This document shows, piece after piece, positions 17,801 through 25,938 of a stretch of DNA of 64,000 nt. The stretch covers positions 558,001 to 622,000 of the forward strand of contig NZ_CP022753.1 of NCBI RefSeq assembly GCF_002263495.1, in the 5' to 3' direction. A program made the translations under genes and the position numbers. Source of the stretch: Nocardiopsis gilva YIM 90087 (GTDB taxonomy: Bacteria > Actinomycetota > Actinomycetes > Streptosporangiales > Streptosporangiaceae). The notes beneath the pieces are model-generated. The model was not told the origin of the DNA and ran no database searches. It worked only from the letters and a program-made list of their open reading frames with translations. Numbering within the stretch: the first letter of the stretch is position 1; each line of letters begins with the position of its first letter.

Positions 17801-18753
17801 TGGGTACCGGTGCCGTGCGCTTCGACGTAGTCCAGCTGCGAAGGCGTGACGCCGACGCTCTGGCACGCCGCGCGGACCATCTCGACCTGCCCGGATACCG
17901 CCGGTTGCAGCAGCAGCCCACTGCCCTTGCCGTCGTTGGTCACCGCGCTGCCGCGGAGCACGGCCAGGACGGGGTCACCGTCACGCACCGCGTCGGACAG
18001 GCGCTTGAGAACGACGGCGCCGACCCCCTCGCTGCGGACGAAGCCGTTGGCGTAGCTGTCGGCGAACTTGCAGCGGCCGTCCGGTGAGAGCATCTCCCCC
18101 TGCGAGTAGGCGATCGCGTCGGATGGCGAGAGTATGGCGTTGACGCCCCCGGCGATGGCGAGGTCGCTCTCGCCGGTCAGCAGACTCTGCCGGGCCATGT
18201 GCACCGCCACCAGTGACGAGGAGCAGGCGGTGTCCACCATGAGGCTCGGTCCGCGCAGGTCGAGCGCGAACGAGACGCGTCCCGCGGTCACCGCTCTGAG
18301 GCGGCTTCCCACCATGCCGTGCACGTCGTGGATCCCGGCGGGGTCGGCGACGTCCGCGTAGTCGGAGGTCGCCTGCCCCACGAAGACGCCCGTGCGGCTG
18401 CCTGCCAGAGACGACGGGACGATCCCGGCGTCTTCCAGCGCTTCCCAGACGACGTGCAGCAGGATCCGCTGCTGCGGGTCCATGGTCTGCGCTTCACGCG
18501 CGGAGATACCGAAGAAGCCGGCGTCGAATCCGTACAGGTCGTCGATGAATCCCCCGTGCTGGGAGACGGTCTTGCCAGGTTCGCCCGGGGAGGAGGTGTG
18601 GTGCGACCGTACGTCGAAACGGTCTTCCGGGACGAGCGTGACGGCGTCGATGTTGTTCTCCAGCAGGTCCCAGAACTCGCTGACTCCGTTCGCGCGAGGA
18701 AACCTGCATCCCATGCCGACTACGGCGATCTCGGACATGTCGCTGTGCTTCAC
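14809..18753 (-). CDS. Iterative-type type I polyketide synthase, KS-AT-DH-ACP
   Basis: This single-module PKS has 1314 residues. The ketosynthase (about 6-430) has active-site Cys177 in DTACSSS and the histidines in EAHGTGT and KTNIGHAE. The acyltransferase (about 545-830) has Ser634 in GHSMGEAAAA and a VASH specificity motif near 734-737, a form seen with methylmalonyl and some malonyl enzymes. A double-hotdog dehydratase-like domain (about 890-1165) keeps His919 in HARGGTIVPP, but where a catalytic Asp is usual it reads AAALEAGL. An acyl carrier domain (about 1235-1310) carries Ser1273 in GLDSLL. There is no ketoreductase and no thioesterase. This order and size match orsellinate-type synthases such as AviM and CalO5, which iterate and cyclise without reduction. 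A chain-extending role for a partner-loaded acyl group is the alternative. It is divergent from the SARP gene. Confidence 0.93.
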   Translation of the reverse strand: MKHSDMSEIAVVGMGCRFPRANGVSEFWDLLENNIDAVTLVPEDRFDVRSHHTSSPGEPGKTVSQHGGFIDDLYGFDAGFFGISAREAQTMDPQQRILLHVVWEALEDAGIVPSSLAGSRTGVFVGQATSDYADVADPAGIHDVHGMVGSRLRAVTAGRVSFALDLRGPSLMVDTACSSSLVAVHMARQSLLTGESDLAIAGGVNAILSPSDAIAYSQGEMLSPDGRCKFADSYANGFVRSEGVGAVVLKRLSDAVRDGDPVLAVLRGSAVTNDGKGSGLLLQPAVSGQVEMVRAACQSVGVTPSQLDYVEAHGTGTQVGDDVELRALAEAVRADASSSRPLRVGSVKTNIGHAEAAAGIAGLIKAVLIAQHGVIPASLHLSNPHPLLADDTVPIDGVAHNTPVEPAGPTAVLGVSSFGLSGTNAHVIVGEYAPDAVSEAPSRQPDDGTRPSLLVLSARTSGSLRRLAERYAAFLEPGGTGRDVALGDICHAAARQREAHPYRLWAVGRTHDELAATLRALAADEEVPDGGIGRAPFGADRRIAFVFPGQGSQWIGMGRHLLATDAVFGRVMAECDAAIKEELGWSVIELLTADGEEFPSDVAVVQPLLWAMEVSLATLLRDRGIEPDLCLGHSMGEAAAACVSGGLSLRDAAAVICRRSRLMQGLAGHGAMLAVELSADEADRSAAPYGDVVGVAAENAPRLTVLAGDPEALRHLAEGFEDAGVWCRFVKVNVASHSPGVEALRESLLADLRDLVPVPSEIQMFSSARCAPLQGTELDAAYWMDNLRERVRFVGAVQAIAKEETVFVEVSPHPVLVQSLTETLDGQGAPASAVATLKRRQDEYENITRTLGRVFTLGGRVDWGRWFSGPVPRVRLPLYAWDTQQFRREPARAAAVPPELVREIGLRELGLDDFGAGVHARGGTIVPPVVYVAAVLHTASELVGNGPCVVEDVEFGDHPLDLARSRDAAVRVTLTPTTRPGVFLFAVTARPAANGAHEGQPCLAGRVRMADTGGGARPDAEPAEKEARHGLRLLDSYLTRCTEYVPAAEFYRRTEAGGFTIDHALRTVAQLWRTDGQAVARMAPFGGARAAALEAGLLVMLAAWPHSPGDAAAASAYVPVSFGHVRIAEEADMDQCHWAMARFTPENGVAAAPEYAHCDVALMTANGKQLAEFRDVRMRRMAGAAGTALATSVPAPAAPATTMWPMSETSTRDTPVPTVPAPRQAMASPSPAPASPPMARTPDDVLKQVATVLGVSVSRIDQGQPLRALGLDSLLATELRVCLHRSLGIAVSSQRLLGGEPVRDITRSLADQRR

Positions 18754-19051
18754 GAACCCCTCATGTGCCTAGTTCGGGATTCAAAAGTAAACCGAAGGAC
18801 AACTTTGGTGTCCAGTAGCCCTGTGCGTGGATAGGGTCAACGGGATGTCACGGTTCATCGTTATCCCAGGTCAGTGGGTATCTTCTTGGGAAGGGTGCTG
18901 GAGTTGGGGTGATGGATTCAGCGACTATTTTTGAACGATGGATGTTCTGGAGCGTATTAATGTACTGTTGTCCATAATTTGATGAGCGCGAGTGTGCCTG
19001 GACGCGATGCTGGCTCGTTAGTGTCCGTCCGCTGGCGAGAGAGGAGGACGG
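18754..19051. promoter_or_regulatory. Divergent promoter region between PKS and SARP
   Basis: These 298 bp hold no supported gene and must carry the promoters of the PKS (-) and the SARP activator (+). Relative to the surroundings it is AT-rich (for example GGATTCAGCGACTATTTTTG and GCGTATTAATGTACTGTTGT). An imperfect dyad, CAAAAGT and ACTTTGG separated by 13 bases, lies near 18783-18809. I could not pick out convincing SARP heptamer repeats by eye. Confidence 0.5.
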
Positions 19052-19876
19052 ATGATCGCTCGAGTGCTCGGCCCTCTGCGTGTGACGGTGGGCGATGTAT
19101 CAGTGGTCCCGACACCGCTGAAGGCCAAGAAGCTCTTGGCTCTGCTCGTCCTGAACCGTGACCGGGTGGTGCAGCGCGCGACCATCGAGCGCGAGCTGTG
19201 GGGGCTGGACGTGCCTATGAGCGCGTCTACCGGGATCCAGAACTGTGTGATGCAGATCCGCAAGTGCCTAGGCCTGGCACAGGACCAGGCCCCCGCGGTG
19301 CCTCTCCCGAAGAAGGTGCTGATCACCGAGCCCACGGGGTATCGGCTGGCCGTACCGGGGGATCATTTCGATGTGTCGCGCCACCGCGGGCTCGTCGCCG
19401 CGGCGGGCCGGGCGGAGGCCGAGGGCGACCTGGCGGAGGCCTCAGCCCAGCTGAACAACGCCTTGAGCCTGTGGCGGGACGCGCCACTGGCCGACGTCCC
19501 GGCCGGCCCGGTACTGCAGTCGCACGTTCGGCGGCTTCAGGAGGAACGCAAGTCGATTCTGGTTCAGCGCGTCGCGCTGGATCTCCGGCTGCGCAGGTAC
19601 ACCGAAGTTATTGGTGAGCTGCACGCGCTGGCGGCGCTCAACCCGTACGACGAGGTGCTGTACGAGTACCTGATCCTAGCCCTCTGCCTCTCCGGACGGC
19701 GCAACGACGCGCTCTCCGTCTACCAGGAGTTGCGTGCCGCGATGATCGACGAACTCGGACTGGAGCCCTCGCCGCGGCTCCGGACCCTGCAACAGCAGAT
19801 CCTGAGCTGCGACGCCGACTTCGACGACGCCCTGGAGCAGCGGGTCTCAGGCAGGACGGAGCTGGTCCGGGCCTGA
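19052..19876 (+). CDS. SARP family pathway-specific activator
   Basis: The 274-residue protein has exactly the Streptomyces antibiotic regulatory protein layout. An N-terminal OmpR-like winged helix (MIARVLGPLRVTVGDVSVVP, then LKAKKLLALLVLNRDRVVQR and the recognition region QNCVMQIRKCLG) is followed by a bacterial transcriptional activation domain ending in DELGLEPSPRLRTLQQQIL. SARPs bind direct repeats near -35 elements and switch on their own clusters. The ATG is preceded by AGGAGGACGG. It sits between the PKS and the thioesterase operon, on the opposite strand to both, so it probably activates both minus-strand units and the plus-strand block from 26319. Confidence 0.95.
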   Translation: MIARVLGPLRVTVGDVSVVPTPLKAKKLLALLVLNRDRVVQRATIERELWGLDVPMSASTGIQNCVMQIRKCLGLAQDQAPAVPLPKKVLITEPTGYRLAVPGDHFDVSRHRGLVAAAGRAEAEGDLAEASAQLNNALSLWRDAPLADVPAGPVLQSHVRRLQEERKSILVQRVALDLRLRRYTEVIGELHALAALNPYDEVLYEYLILALCLSGRRNDALSVYQELRAAMIDELGLEPSPRLRTLQQQILSCDADFDDALEQRVSGRTELVRA

Positions 19877-19917
19877 CCGGACCGATCGAGAGCCGGTCGG
19901 GAGGTGTGGGTGCGCCC

Positions 19918-20670
19918 CTACCCGACCGCGAAGTGCGATCGTGCGACCGCGAGGGAGGCGGAAAGCTCGTCGACGAGGACGCCGTGCCCGAAGGGGGCGA
20001 AGGGGAAGAAGTGTCCGCCATCGACGAGCCGCTCCCGGAAGGCGCCGGACGTGAAGGTGGCCCACAGCGGCAGTACGTCCGGGGGGATGAGCGGGTCATC
20101 CGTTCCGGCCAGCGCGGTCAGCGGCACGCCGAGGCGCAGATGGTCGACCGCCCCCAGCGCCTCCGCGGTGAGTGACAGGTCGTGGGCCAGAGTCTGCTGG
20201 GCGCGACTGAGACCGGGAGCCTGCAGTGCGTCGCCGGGCAGCTTGTGCAGGGCGAAGATCTCGGCCATCCCCTCGGGAGACGACACCCGCCGCGGATCCG
20301 GGTAGCCCCGCGTGCCCGGCATCGAGCAGCTGGCCACCACGCCGTCACACGCGCTGACGTGCGCGGTGGCGAGAGCCAGGAGCGCCCCCATGCTGTGCCC
20401 GTAGAAGACGGTGGGGCGGGGAGGGAACGCGTGCAGTTCCGCGCGGATGGCCGCCACCGCGGCGGCCATCGTGGTGCGCGGCGACTCTCCCGCGCGCCTA
20501 TCCCTCCCGGGCAGGGTCACACCGACCGACTCCACGTCCTCCGGCAGGTCGGACACGATCCTCAGGTAGCGGGAGGCACCCGAGCCCGCATGCGGGAAGA
20601 CGATGAGGCGGCTGTCGGGTCGCGGCGCGGGGCGCAGCACTTCGGTCCAGTGGTTCGGGCGCGACGTCAT
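19918..20670 (-). CDS. Type II thioesterase
   Basis: This 250-residue alpha/beta hydrolase is of the RifR/GrsT family. The oxyanion region VFPHAGSGAS is near the N-terminus, the nucleophile elbow is GHSMGA and the catalytic His lies in DGGHFF near the C-terminus. Type II thioesterases remove aberrant acyl groups from carrier domains; since the PKS has no thioesterase of its own, this one might also release product. ATG 20670 has a GGAG 10 bases upstream and gives the usual family length. A GTG at 20727 would add 19 residues. It is the last gene of the fabH-acp-fabF-fabG-accDE operon and converges with the SARP gene. Confidence 0.9.
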   Translation of the reverse strand: MTSRPNHWTEVLRPAPRPDSRLIVFPHAGSGASRYLRIVSDLPEDVESVGVTLPGRDRRAGESPRTTMAAAVAAIRAELHAFPPRPTVFYGHSMGALLALATAHVSACDGVVASCSMPGTRGYPDPRRVSSPEGMAEIFALHKLPGDALQAPGLSRAQQTLAHDLSLTAEALGAVDHLRLGVPLTALAGTDDPLIPPDVLPLWATFTSGAFRERLVDGGHFFPFAPFGHGVLVDELSASLAVARSHFAVG

Positions 20671-20754
20671 GAGGAGGGCACTCCGGGGCTCTCGGGCTCG
20701 CGTTGACGGATCGACGGTGAGCGGCACGGGGGCACGGTGCCGGGTCGGTGGTGG

Positions 20755-20955
20755 TCAGGTGCCCCGGCACCGCCAGGAGCCCGCGGACCGGCCGGGCGAC
20801 CGGCGAGAGTCGCTCCATGGGGCGGGGGCGGGGGCCGGTGCGGGCGCCGGGGCGGCGGAGCCCCTGAGGACCGCGGTCAGGACGACGGTCAGCGCGGCCA
20901 GCTCGGCCGTATCCGGGTTGCCCCGGACCACCACGAGGGACGTGTCCGCCGTCAT
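20755..20955 (-). CDS. Acyl-CoA carboxylase epsilon subunit
   Basis: The 66-residue protein has the epsilon-subunit signature VVVRGNPDTAELAALTVVL followed by an Ala-Pro repeat linker (APAPAPAPAP) and a basic Trp-containing tail. In actinomycetes this subunit helps assemble the carboxylase from biotinylated alpha and carboxyltransferase beta chains. Its ATG overlaps the stop codon of the beta-subunit gene by four bases (ATGA), so the two are coupled. No biotin-carrying alpha chain is encoded in the window, so the complex presumably borrows a shared one. Confidence 0.85.
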   Translation of the reverse strand: MTADTSLVVVRGNPDTAELAALTVVLTAVLRGSAAPAPAPAPAPAPWSDSRRSPGRSAGSWRCRGT

Positions 20956-22553
20956 GTCGGAGGGTTCCCGTGCTTGCGCGACGGCAGATCCGCGTGCTTC
21001 GCGCGCAGCATCGCCAGCGAGCGGATCAGCACGGAGCGGGTGTCCGCGGGGTCGATGACATCGTCGACCAGTCCCCGCTCCGCGGCGTAGTAGGGGTGCA
21101 TCAGCTCGGCCTTGTACTCCTTGACCATCAGCTCGCGCATGGCGTCGGGGTCGTCAGCGGCGGCGATCTGCCTGCGGAAGATGACGTTGGCCGCACCCTC
21201 GGCCCCCATGACCGCGATCTCGTTGCCGGGCCACGCGAAGGCGAGGTCAGCGCCGACCGAGCGCGAGTCCATGACGATGTACGCTCCGCCGTACGCCTTG
21301 CGCAGCACCACCGAGATGCGGGGCACCGTGGCGTCGCAGTAGGCGTAAAGGAGTTTGGCGCCATGGCGGATGATGCCGCCGTGTTCCTGGTCGACGCCGG
21401 GGAGGAAGCCCGGGACGTCGAGAAGGGTCACGAGGGGGATGCTGAAGGCGTCGCACATCTGCACGAAACGGGCGGCCTTCTCCGAGGAGTGGATGTCGAG
21501 GACCCCCGCCATGCTCGCGGGCTGGTTCGCGACGATGCCCACGACACCGCCGTCCAGGCGGGCGAGCGTGCAGACCACGTTGGGCGCCCACCGCTCGTGG
21601 ACTTCCAGGTACTCGTGCTCATCGACGATTTCCTCGATGACCCGGCGCACGTCGTACGCCTGGTTGCCCCTGACCGGGACCAGGTCCGACAGCTCCTCGC
21701 ACCGCCGATCCGCGGGATCCTCGGCGGGCTCGTGCGGGGGCAGTTCGCGGTTGTTCGCCGGGAGCAGGGACAGCAGGTACCGCACCTCCTCCAAGCAGGT
21801 CGCCTCGTCGTCGTAGGCGAAGTGGGCCACACCGGACGTCTCGGCGTGCACGTCCGCGCCGCCCAGGCCGTTCTGGGTCATCTCCTCTCCGGTCACGGCG
21901 CGCACCACATCAGGGCCGGTGATGAACATCTGCGACGTGTCGCGGACCATGAAGACGAAGTCCGTTAGCGCCGGGGAGTAGGCCGCGCCACCGGCACACG
22001 GGCCGAGCATCACGGAGATCTGCGGAATGACGCCCGAGGCCCTGGTATTGCGCTGGAAGATGCCGCCGTATCCGGCCAGCGCCGAGACCCCCTCCTGGAT
22101 ACGCGCTCCAGCGCCGTCGTTGAGCGAGACCAGCGGTGCCCCGGCCGCGATCGCCAGGTCCATGACCTTGTGGATCTTCTCGGCATGGGACTCGCCGAGT
22201 GCCCCGCCGAAGATCCGGAAGTCATGGGCGTACACGAAGACCTGGCGGCCGTGGACCGTGCCCCACCCCGTGACGACACCGTCGGTGTGCGGACGGCGCG
22301 CCTCCAGTCCGAATCCGGTCGCCCGGTGGCGGCGCAGCGGCTCGATCTCGGTGAAGGAGCCCTCGTCCAGCAGCAGGTCCAAGCGCTCGCGCACGGTCAG
22401 CTTGCCCTTGGCGCGCTGCCGCTCGGCCGCCGCCGGATCGCCTTCGTACACCGAGCGCTTCAGCGCGTGCAGTTCCCGCGCCCGATCCCGTAGGCAGGAC
22501 TCCTCGACCGTCCCGCGGGGCGCGTCGAGCGCCGCGCCGTTCACTTCCGCCAT
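20952..22553 (-). CDS. Acyl-CoA carboxylase carboxyltransferase (beta) subunit
   Basis: The 533-residue beta chain is of the AccD/PccB family with N- and C-terminal crotonase-fold halves. Visible hallmarks are the biotin- and acyl-CoA-binding glycine turns (SLNDGAGARIQEGV and GPCAGGAAYSPAL in the first half; DVPGFLPG and RKAYGGAYIVM in the second). It transfers CO2 from carboxybiotin to an acyl-CoA to make malonyl-, methylmalonyl- or longer alkylmalonyl-CoA. The residue that selects acetyl over propionyl is not safely readable by eye. Co-location with the epsilon subunit suggests a dedicated extender supply for this cluster. ATG 22553 is used here; GTG 22562 is nearer a GGAG and is equally possible. 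Confidence 0.92.
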   Translation of the reverse strand: MAEVNGAALDAPRGTVEESCLRDRARELHALKRSVYEGDPAAAERQRAKGKLTVRERLDLLLDEGSFTEIEPLRRHRATGFGLEARRPHTDGVVTGWGTVHGRQVFVYAHDFRIFGGALGESHAEKIHKVMDLAIAAGAPLVSLNDGAGARIQEGVSALAGYGGIFQRNTRASGVIPQISVMLGPCAGGAAYSPALTDFVFMVRDTSQMFITGPDVVRAVTGEEMTQNGLGGADVHAETSGVAHFAYDDEATCLEEVRYLLSLLPANNRELPPHEPAEDPADRRCEELSDLVPVRGNQAYDVRRVIEEIVDEHEYLEVHERWAPNVVCTLARLDGGVVGIVANQPASMAGVLDIHSSEKAARFVQMCDAFSIPLVTLLDVPGFLPGVDQEHGGIIRHGAKLLYAYCDATVPRISVVLRKAYGGAYIVMDSRSVGADLAFAWPGNEIAVMGAEGAANVIFRRQIAAADDPDAMRELMVKEYKAELMHPYYAAERGLVDDVIDPADTRSVLIRSLAMLRAKHADLPSRKHGNPPT

Positions 22554-22602
22554 CGGTGGCACTCTCCCGTTCTCCTTTCGTAGCGGTACGCCTGGGCCGA
22601 CA

Positions 22603-23307
22603 TCAGTGCCCCATGCCCAGCCCGCCGCTGACCGGAAGTACCGCGCCGGTGATGTAACTGGCGTCCTCACTGGCCAGGAAGCGGATCGCGGCCACCACCT
22701 CGTCGACCGTCCCCGGGCGGCCCAGCGGGGTCATCCGCATGACGTCGTCCATGCGCCGCTCCGAGAGAGCGGCGGTCATGTCGGTGGAGATGATTCCGGG
22801 CGCCACGACGTTCACGGTGATGCCGCGGTCTCCCAGTTCCCACGCCAGGGAGCGGGCCAGCCCCATCAACCCGGCCTTGGACGCCGCGTAGTTGGTCTGG
22901 CCCGGCGCTCCGAGGAAGCCGAGCGCCGACGAGAGCAGGACCACGCGTCCCCGCCGGGCCGGAAGCATACTCCGCACCGCTGTGCGGACCGCGTTGAACG
23001 CCCCGGTCAGGTTGGTCGCCAGGACGTCGCCGAACTGCTGGTCGCTCATCCGGAGGAGCGGGGTGTCCTGGGTGATCCCGGCGTTGGCCACGAGCACCTC
23101 CACCGCCCCGTGTTCGGCTTCCGCCTCCCGCACGGCACGTTCGACCTCCGCGGGCTCGGCGACGTCGGCCTTGACGCCGAGCAGCCCTTCGGGCGGATTG
23201 CCGGACCGGTGGCACACCGCCACCTTGTCCCCGTCCGCGGCGAAGGCCCGGGCCACGGCCAGACCGATTCCGCGGCTGCCTCCAGTCACGAAGACCGAGC
23301 GGTTCAT
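22603..23307 (-). CDS. 3-oxoacyl-ACP reductase, FabG-like SDR
   Basis: The 234-residue short-chain dehydrogenase has the NADP-binding TGGSRGIG motif at residues 9-16, the structural NAG motif, and the catalytic Ser and YxxxK (SSALGFLGAPGQTNYAASKAG). The C-terminal PVSGGLGMGH matches FabG. It reduces beta-ketoacyl carrier-protein thioesters. Because the PKS lacks a ketoreductase, this enzyme is the obvious source of any beta-keto reduction in the pathway, either on the free ACP or on the PKS. GGAGGAG precedes the ATG. It is in the middle of the fabH-acp-fabF-fabG-accDE operon. Confidence 0.92.
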   Translation of the reverse strand: MNRSVFVTGGSRGIGLAVARAFAADGDKVAVCHRSGNPPEGLLGVKADVAEPAEVERAVREAEAEHGAVEVLVANAGITQDTPLLRMSDQQFGDVLATNLTGAFNAVRTAVRSMLPARRGRVVLLSSALGFLGAPGQTNYAASKAGLMGLARSLAWELGDRGITVNVVAPGIISTDMTAALSERRMDDVMRMTPLGRPGTVDEVVAAIRFLASEDASYITGAVLPVSGGLGMGH

Positions 23308-23391
23308 CGACTCCTCCTTTCACGGGCCCGGGCCACCGGGGCGCCGTGCGCGTTTCCCGGTCCGGGGGGACCGGGGGTGGGATCCCGGCTC

Positions 23392-24621
23392 CTACGCCGG
23401 GGTGAATACGAGAGCGGCGTTGTGGCCGCCGAACCCTAGAGACGTACTGACGGCCACGTTCACCTGGACCGTGCGCGCCTCCTCGGCGACGACGTCCAGG
23501 CCGAGCGCGGGGTCGAGGTTCTTCAGGTTCGCCGTCGGCGGCACGACGCCGTGCTGCGCCGCCAGCACCGTGTAGGCCGCCTCGATGGCGCCCGCCGCCG
23601 CCAGCGAGTGCCCGGTGACGCCCTTGGTCGAGGTGACAGCGGGCCCTCGGCCCAACACACGGCTGAGCATCCGCCCCTCGATGAGGTCGTTCATCGGAGT
23701 CGCGGTGCCGTGCGCGTTGACATGGTCGACGTCGTCCGGTTCCACCCCGGCGTCCGCCAGGGCGGCACGCAGTGCCCGCTCGATGCCCTGTCCGTCCGGG
23801 TCAGGGGCGGTGGCGTGGTGGGCATCGGAGGAGGCTCCGTAGCCGCTGACGGTCGCGCGGATCGCCGCACCCCTGGCCCGGGCATCGGCCGTTCGTTCCA
23901 GGACCAACACCCCGGCCGCCTCAGCGGCGACGAATCCGTTCCGCTCAGCGTCGAAGGGCTTACTGGCATGCTCGGGCGCGTCCCGCGACTTGGACAGGGC
24001 CCCCATCTTGCACAGCCCCGCCATCACCGTCGGGGTGAGCGCGGACTCGGTCGCACCCGCCAGGACGATGTCGCAGACCCCGTCCCGCAGCAGGTCCCGC
24101 GCCGTGCCGACGGCCGTCGCGCCCGACGCGCACGCGGTGGCGGTGACCAGGCTGGGCCCCAGGGCCCCGCAGTCCATCGCCACGTATCCGGCGGCCATGT
24201 TCGGCATGTACTTGGTCACCAACAGGGGGGAGACCTTCGCCGGGCCGCTGTCGCGGAGTGCGCCGTGCTGCTCTTCGAACGTCGCCGCTCCGCCCAGCGA
24301 GTTGCCGAGCACTACCCCCACCCGGGTGCCGTCCCACGACGTCGGATCCCACCCGGCGTCCTCGACCGCCATACGGGAGGCGACGAGGGCCAGTTGCACG
24401 AACCGCTCCAGTTGCCAGGAGGCGAATCCCCCCAGCAGCTCAGCCGCGTCGAACCCCGGCACCCTGCAGGAGAAGTCGACCGACAGGTCGCCGAGCGCAC
24501 CGTCCGGCGTCGCGCAGGACCGCCCGGACAGCACCCGCTCCCAGTTCTCCTCGACGCCGATCCCGGCGGGGGTGACCAGTCCGAGGCCGGTGACGGCGAT
24601 GTCGCCGCTGCTCACCGCCAT
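23392..24621 (-). CDS. Beta-ketoacyl-ACP synthase II (FabF-like)
   Basis: The 409-residue condensing enzyme has catalytic Cys in TATACASGA and the two catalytic histidines in NAHGTATPMND and TKGVTGHSLAAAG, so it should be active. It looks like a fatty-acid-type KAS II and not a chain-length-factor/KS-alpha pair member, as no partner CLF is present. It would extend acyl chains on the adjacent ACP. The start codon overlaps the ACP stop by one base (TGATG), giving translational coupling. Confidence 0.93.
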   Translation of the reverse strand: MAVSSGDIAVTGLGLVTPAGIGVEENWERVLSGRSCATPDGALGDLSVDFSCRVPGFDAAELLGGFASWQLERFVQLALVASRMAVEDAGWDPTSWDGTRVGVVLGNSLGGAATFEEQHGALRDSGPAKVSPLLVTKYMPNMAAGYVAMDCGALGPSLVTATACASGATAVGTARDLLRDGVCDIVLAGATESALTPTVMAGLCKMGALSKSRDAPEHASKPFDAERNGFVAAEAAGVLVLERTADARARGAAIRATVSGYGASSDAHHATAPDPDGQGIERALRAALADAGVEPDDVDHVNAHGTATPMNDLIEGRMLSRVLGRGPAVTSTKGVTGHSLAAAGAIEAAYTVLAAQHGVVPPTANLKNLDPALGLDVVAEEARTVQVNVAVSTSLGFGGHNAALVFTPA

Positions 24622-24860
24622 CAGGCCGCCGCTCCCTTGGACACCAGGAGCTCGACGAGGTCGTCGATGGTGTGCTCCTCGGTGAGCTCACCGTCGCCGA
24701 TCACCACCCCGAACTCCTTGTCGAGAACCAGACCCAGTTCGATCAGCATGAGGGAGTCGAACGACAGCGCGCCGAGTTCCACGTCGGCCCCGATAGTGTC
24801 CGCCTTGACCTTGAACTGATCCGAGAGGACGGTCGAGACTCGCTTGGTGATTTCCTGCAT
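24621..24860 (-). CDS. Discrete acyl carrier protein
   Basis: The 79-residue protein has the four-helix ACP pattern and the phosphopantetheine attachment Ser in LSFDSLMLIEL (typical DSL). It carries the growing acyl chain for the KAS III, KAS II and FabG enzymes encoded around it. ATG 24860 has an AGGAG ribosome binding site with suitable spacing. The frame is open for 41 further codons upstream without similarity to ACPs. Its existence beside the PKS's own ACP domain suggests that a starter acyl chain is built on it and then passed on. Confidence 0.92.
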   Translation of the reverse strand: MQEITKRVSTVLSDQFKVKADTIGADVELGALSFDSLMLIELGLVLDKEFGVVIGDGELTEEHTIDDLVELLVSKGAAA

Positions 24861-24927
24861 ATTTGTCACTCCTGGTGAATTGAGATGGGTGAAGGGAATC
24901 GTGGATTCGAAAATTCCATGCGGGTGT

Positions 24928-25938
24928 TCAGCATGTGGAAATATCTGGCCATACCAGGCCGACCGACCCCCACGAGAGTCCACCGCCGAATCCGCCGAGC
25001 ACGACTTTCTGGCCGGCTTGGAGTTCGCCCGAGGAATTCGCGTCTGCGAGGACGAGGGGAATCGACGCGGCCACCGTGTTCCCCACCCGGTCGATGTTGG
25101 AGGGGAACCGCTCCGACCCCACGCCGATGCGTTCGGCGATCGCCGCCAGAATGCGCGCGTTGGCCTGGTGCAGGACGACCTTGTCGATGTCGGCGGTCGC
25201 CCAGCCGAGGCGGTCGGCCGTCTCCTGGACGGATGCGGTCATGTGGCGCACGGCCTCGGCGAATACCGCCCGGCCTTCCATCGTGAAGTAGGTGTCGGCC
25301 TCGTCCGGGGGTAGTCCGGTGGAGCGCTGACGTGACCCGCCGGCGGCGACCTCGATGAGGCGGCTCCGCGTCCCGTCGCTGCCCAGGTGCAGGCCCTTCA
25401 GCGCGCCGTGCTCCGACGGTGCTCCGCCGCGCAGGACAACGGCGCCCGCGCCGTCCCCGAACACCGCCCGTGTCGCCCGGTCGGAGGGGTTCAGAATCGT
25501 GGAGAAGGTATCCGCCCCGATGACCAGGGCGGTGCTCGCGAACCCCGATTCGATGAGTCCGGCACTGACCCCCAGTGCGTAGACGAACCCCGTACACACC
25601 GCACCGACGTCGAACGCGCCGACCCCGGTGAGCCCCAGACGGCTGGCGACCTCGGGCGCGGTGGCGGGACACGGACGGTCCGGCGTACTGGTCGCGACCA
25701 CCACCACATCGGCGTGGTCCGTGCCGGCGGACTTCAGCGCCCGGCGGCCCGCTTCGACCGCCAGGTCACCAGAGGATTCGCCCGGAGCGATGATGTGCCG
25801 CCGGCCGATCCCCGTCCTGCTGCGGATCCACTCGTCCGAGGTGTCCAACTGCTGGGCGAGCGCGTCATTGGTGACGACGCCCGGGGGAACCCAGACGCCC
25901 AGGCCCGCGACGACAGCCGCCCGGTCCGTACCGCTCAT
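24928..25938 (-). CDS. Beta-ketoacyl-ACP synthase III (FabH-like)
   Basis: The 336-residue thiolase-fold enzyme keeps the full FabH triad: Cys in GAVCTGFVYAL, His in VVLHQANARIL and Asn in RVGNTVAASIP. FabH starts chains by condensing an acyl-CoA with malonyl-ACP. Relatives in orsellinate-type clusters (AviN, CalO4, ChlB3) instead transfer the finished acyl group. With an intact triad plus FabF, FabG and ACP in the same operon, starting a dedicated acyl chain is the simpler reading, but acyl transfer remains possible. GGAGG lies 6 bases before the ATG at 25938. It is the first gene of the minus-strand operon. Confidence 0.92.
   Translation of the reverse strand: MSGTDRAAVVAGLGVWVPPGVVTNDALAQQLDTSDEWIRSRTGIGRRHIIAPGESSGDLAVEAGRRALKSAGTDHADVVVVATSTPDRPCPATAPEVASRLGLTGVGAFDVGAVCTGFVYALGVSAGLIESGFASTALVIGADTFSTILNPSDRATRAVFGDGAGAVVLRGGAPSEHGALKGLHLGSDGTRSRLIEVAAGGSRQRSTGLPPDEADTYFTMEGRAVFAEAVRHMTASVQETADRLGWATADIDKVVLHQANARILAAIAERIGVGSERFPSNIDRVGNTVAASIPLVLADANSSGELQAGQKVVLGGFGGGLSWGSVGLVWPDISTC

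Noticed and set aside
14809-18753. PKS as an enediyne or modular macrolide synthase
   Set aside because: It has only KS, AT, DH-like and ACP domains, no ketoreductase, no phosphopantetheinyl transferase domain, and a single module. The length fits orsellinate-type enzymes.
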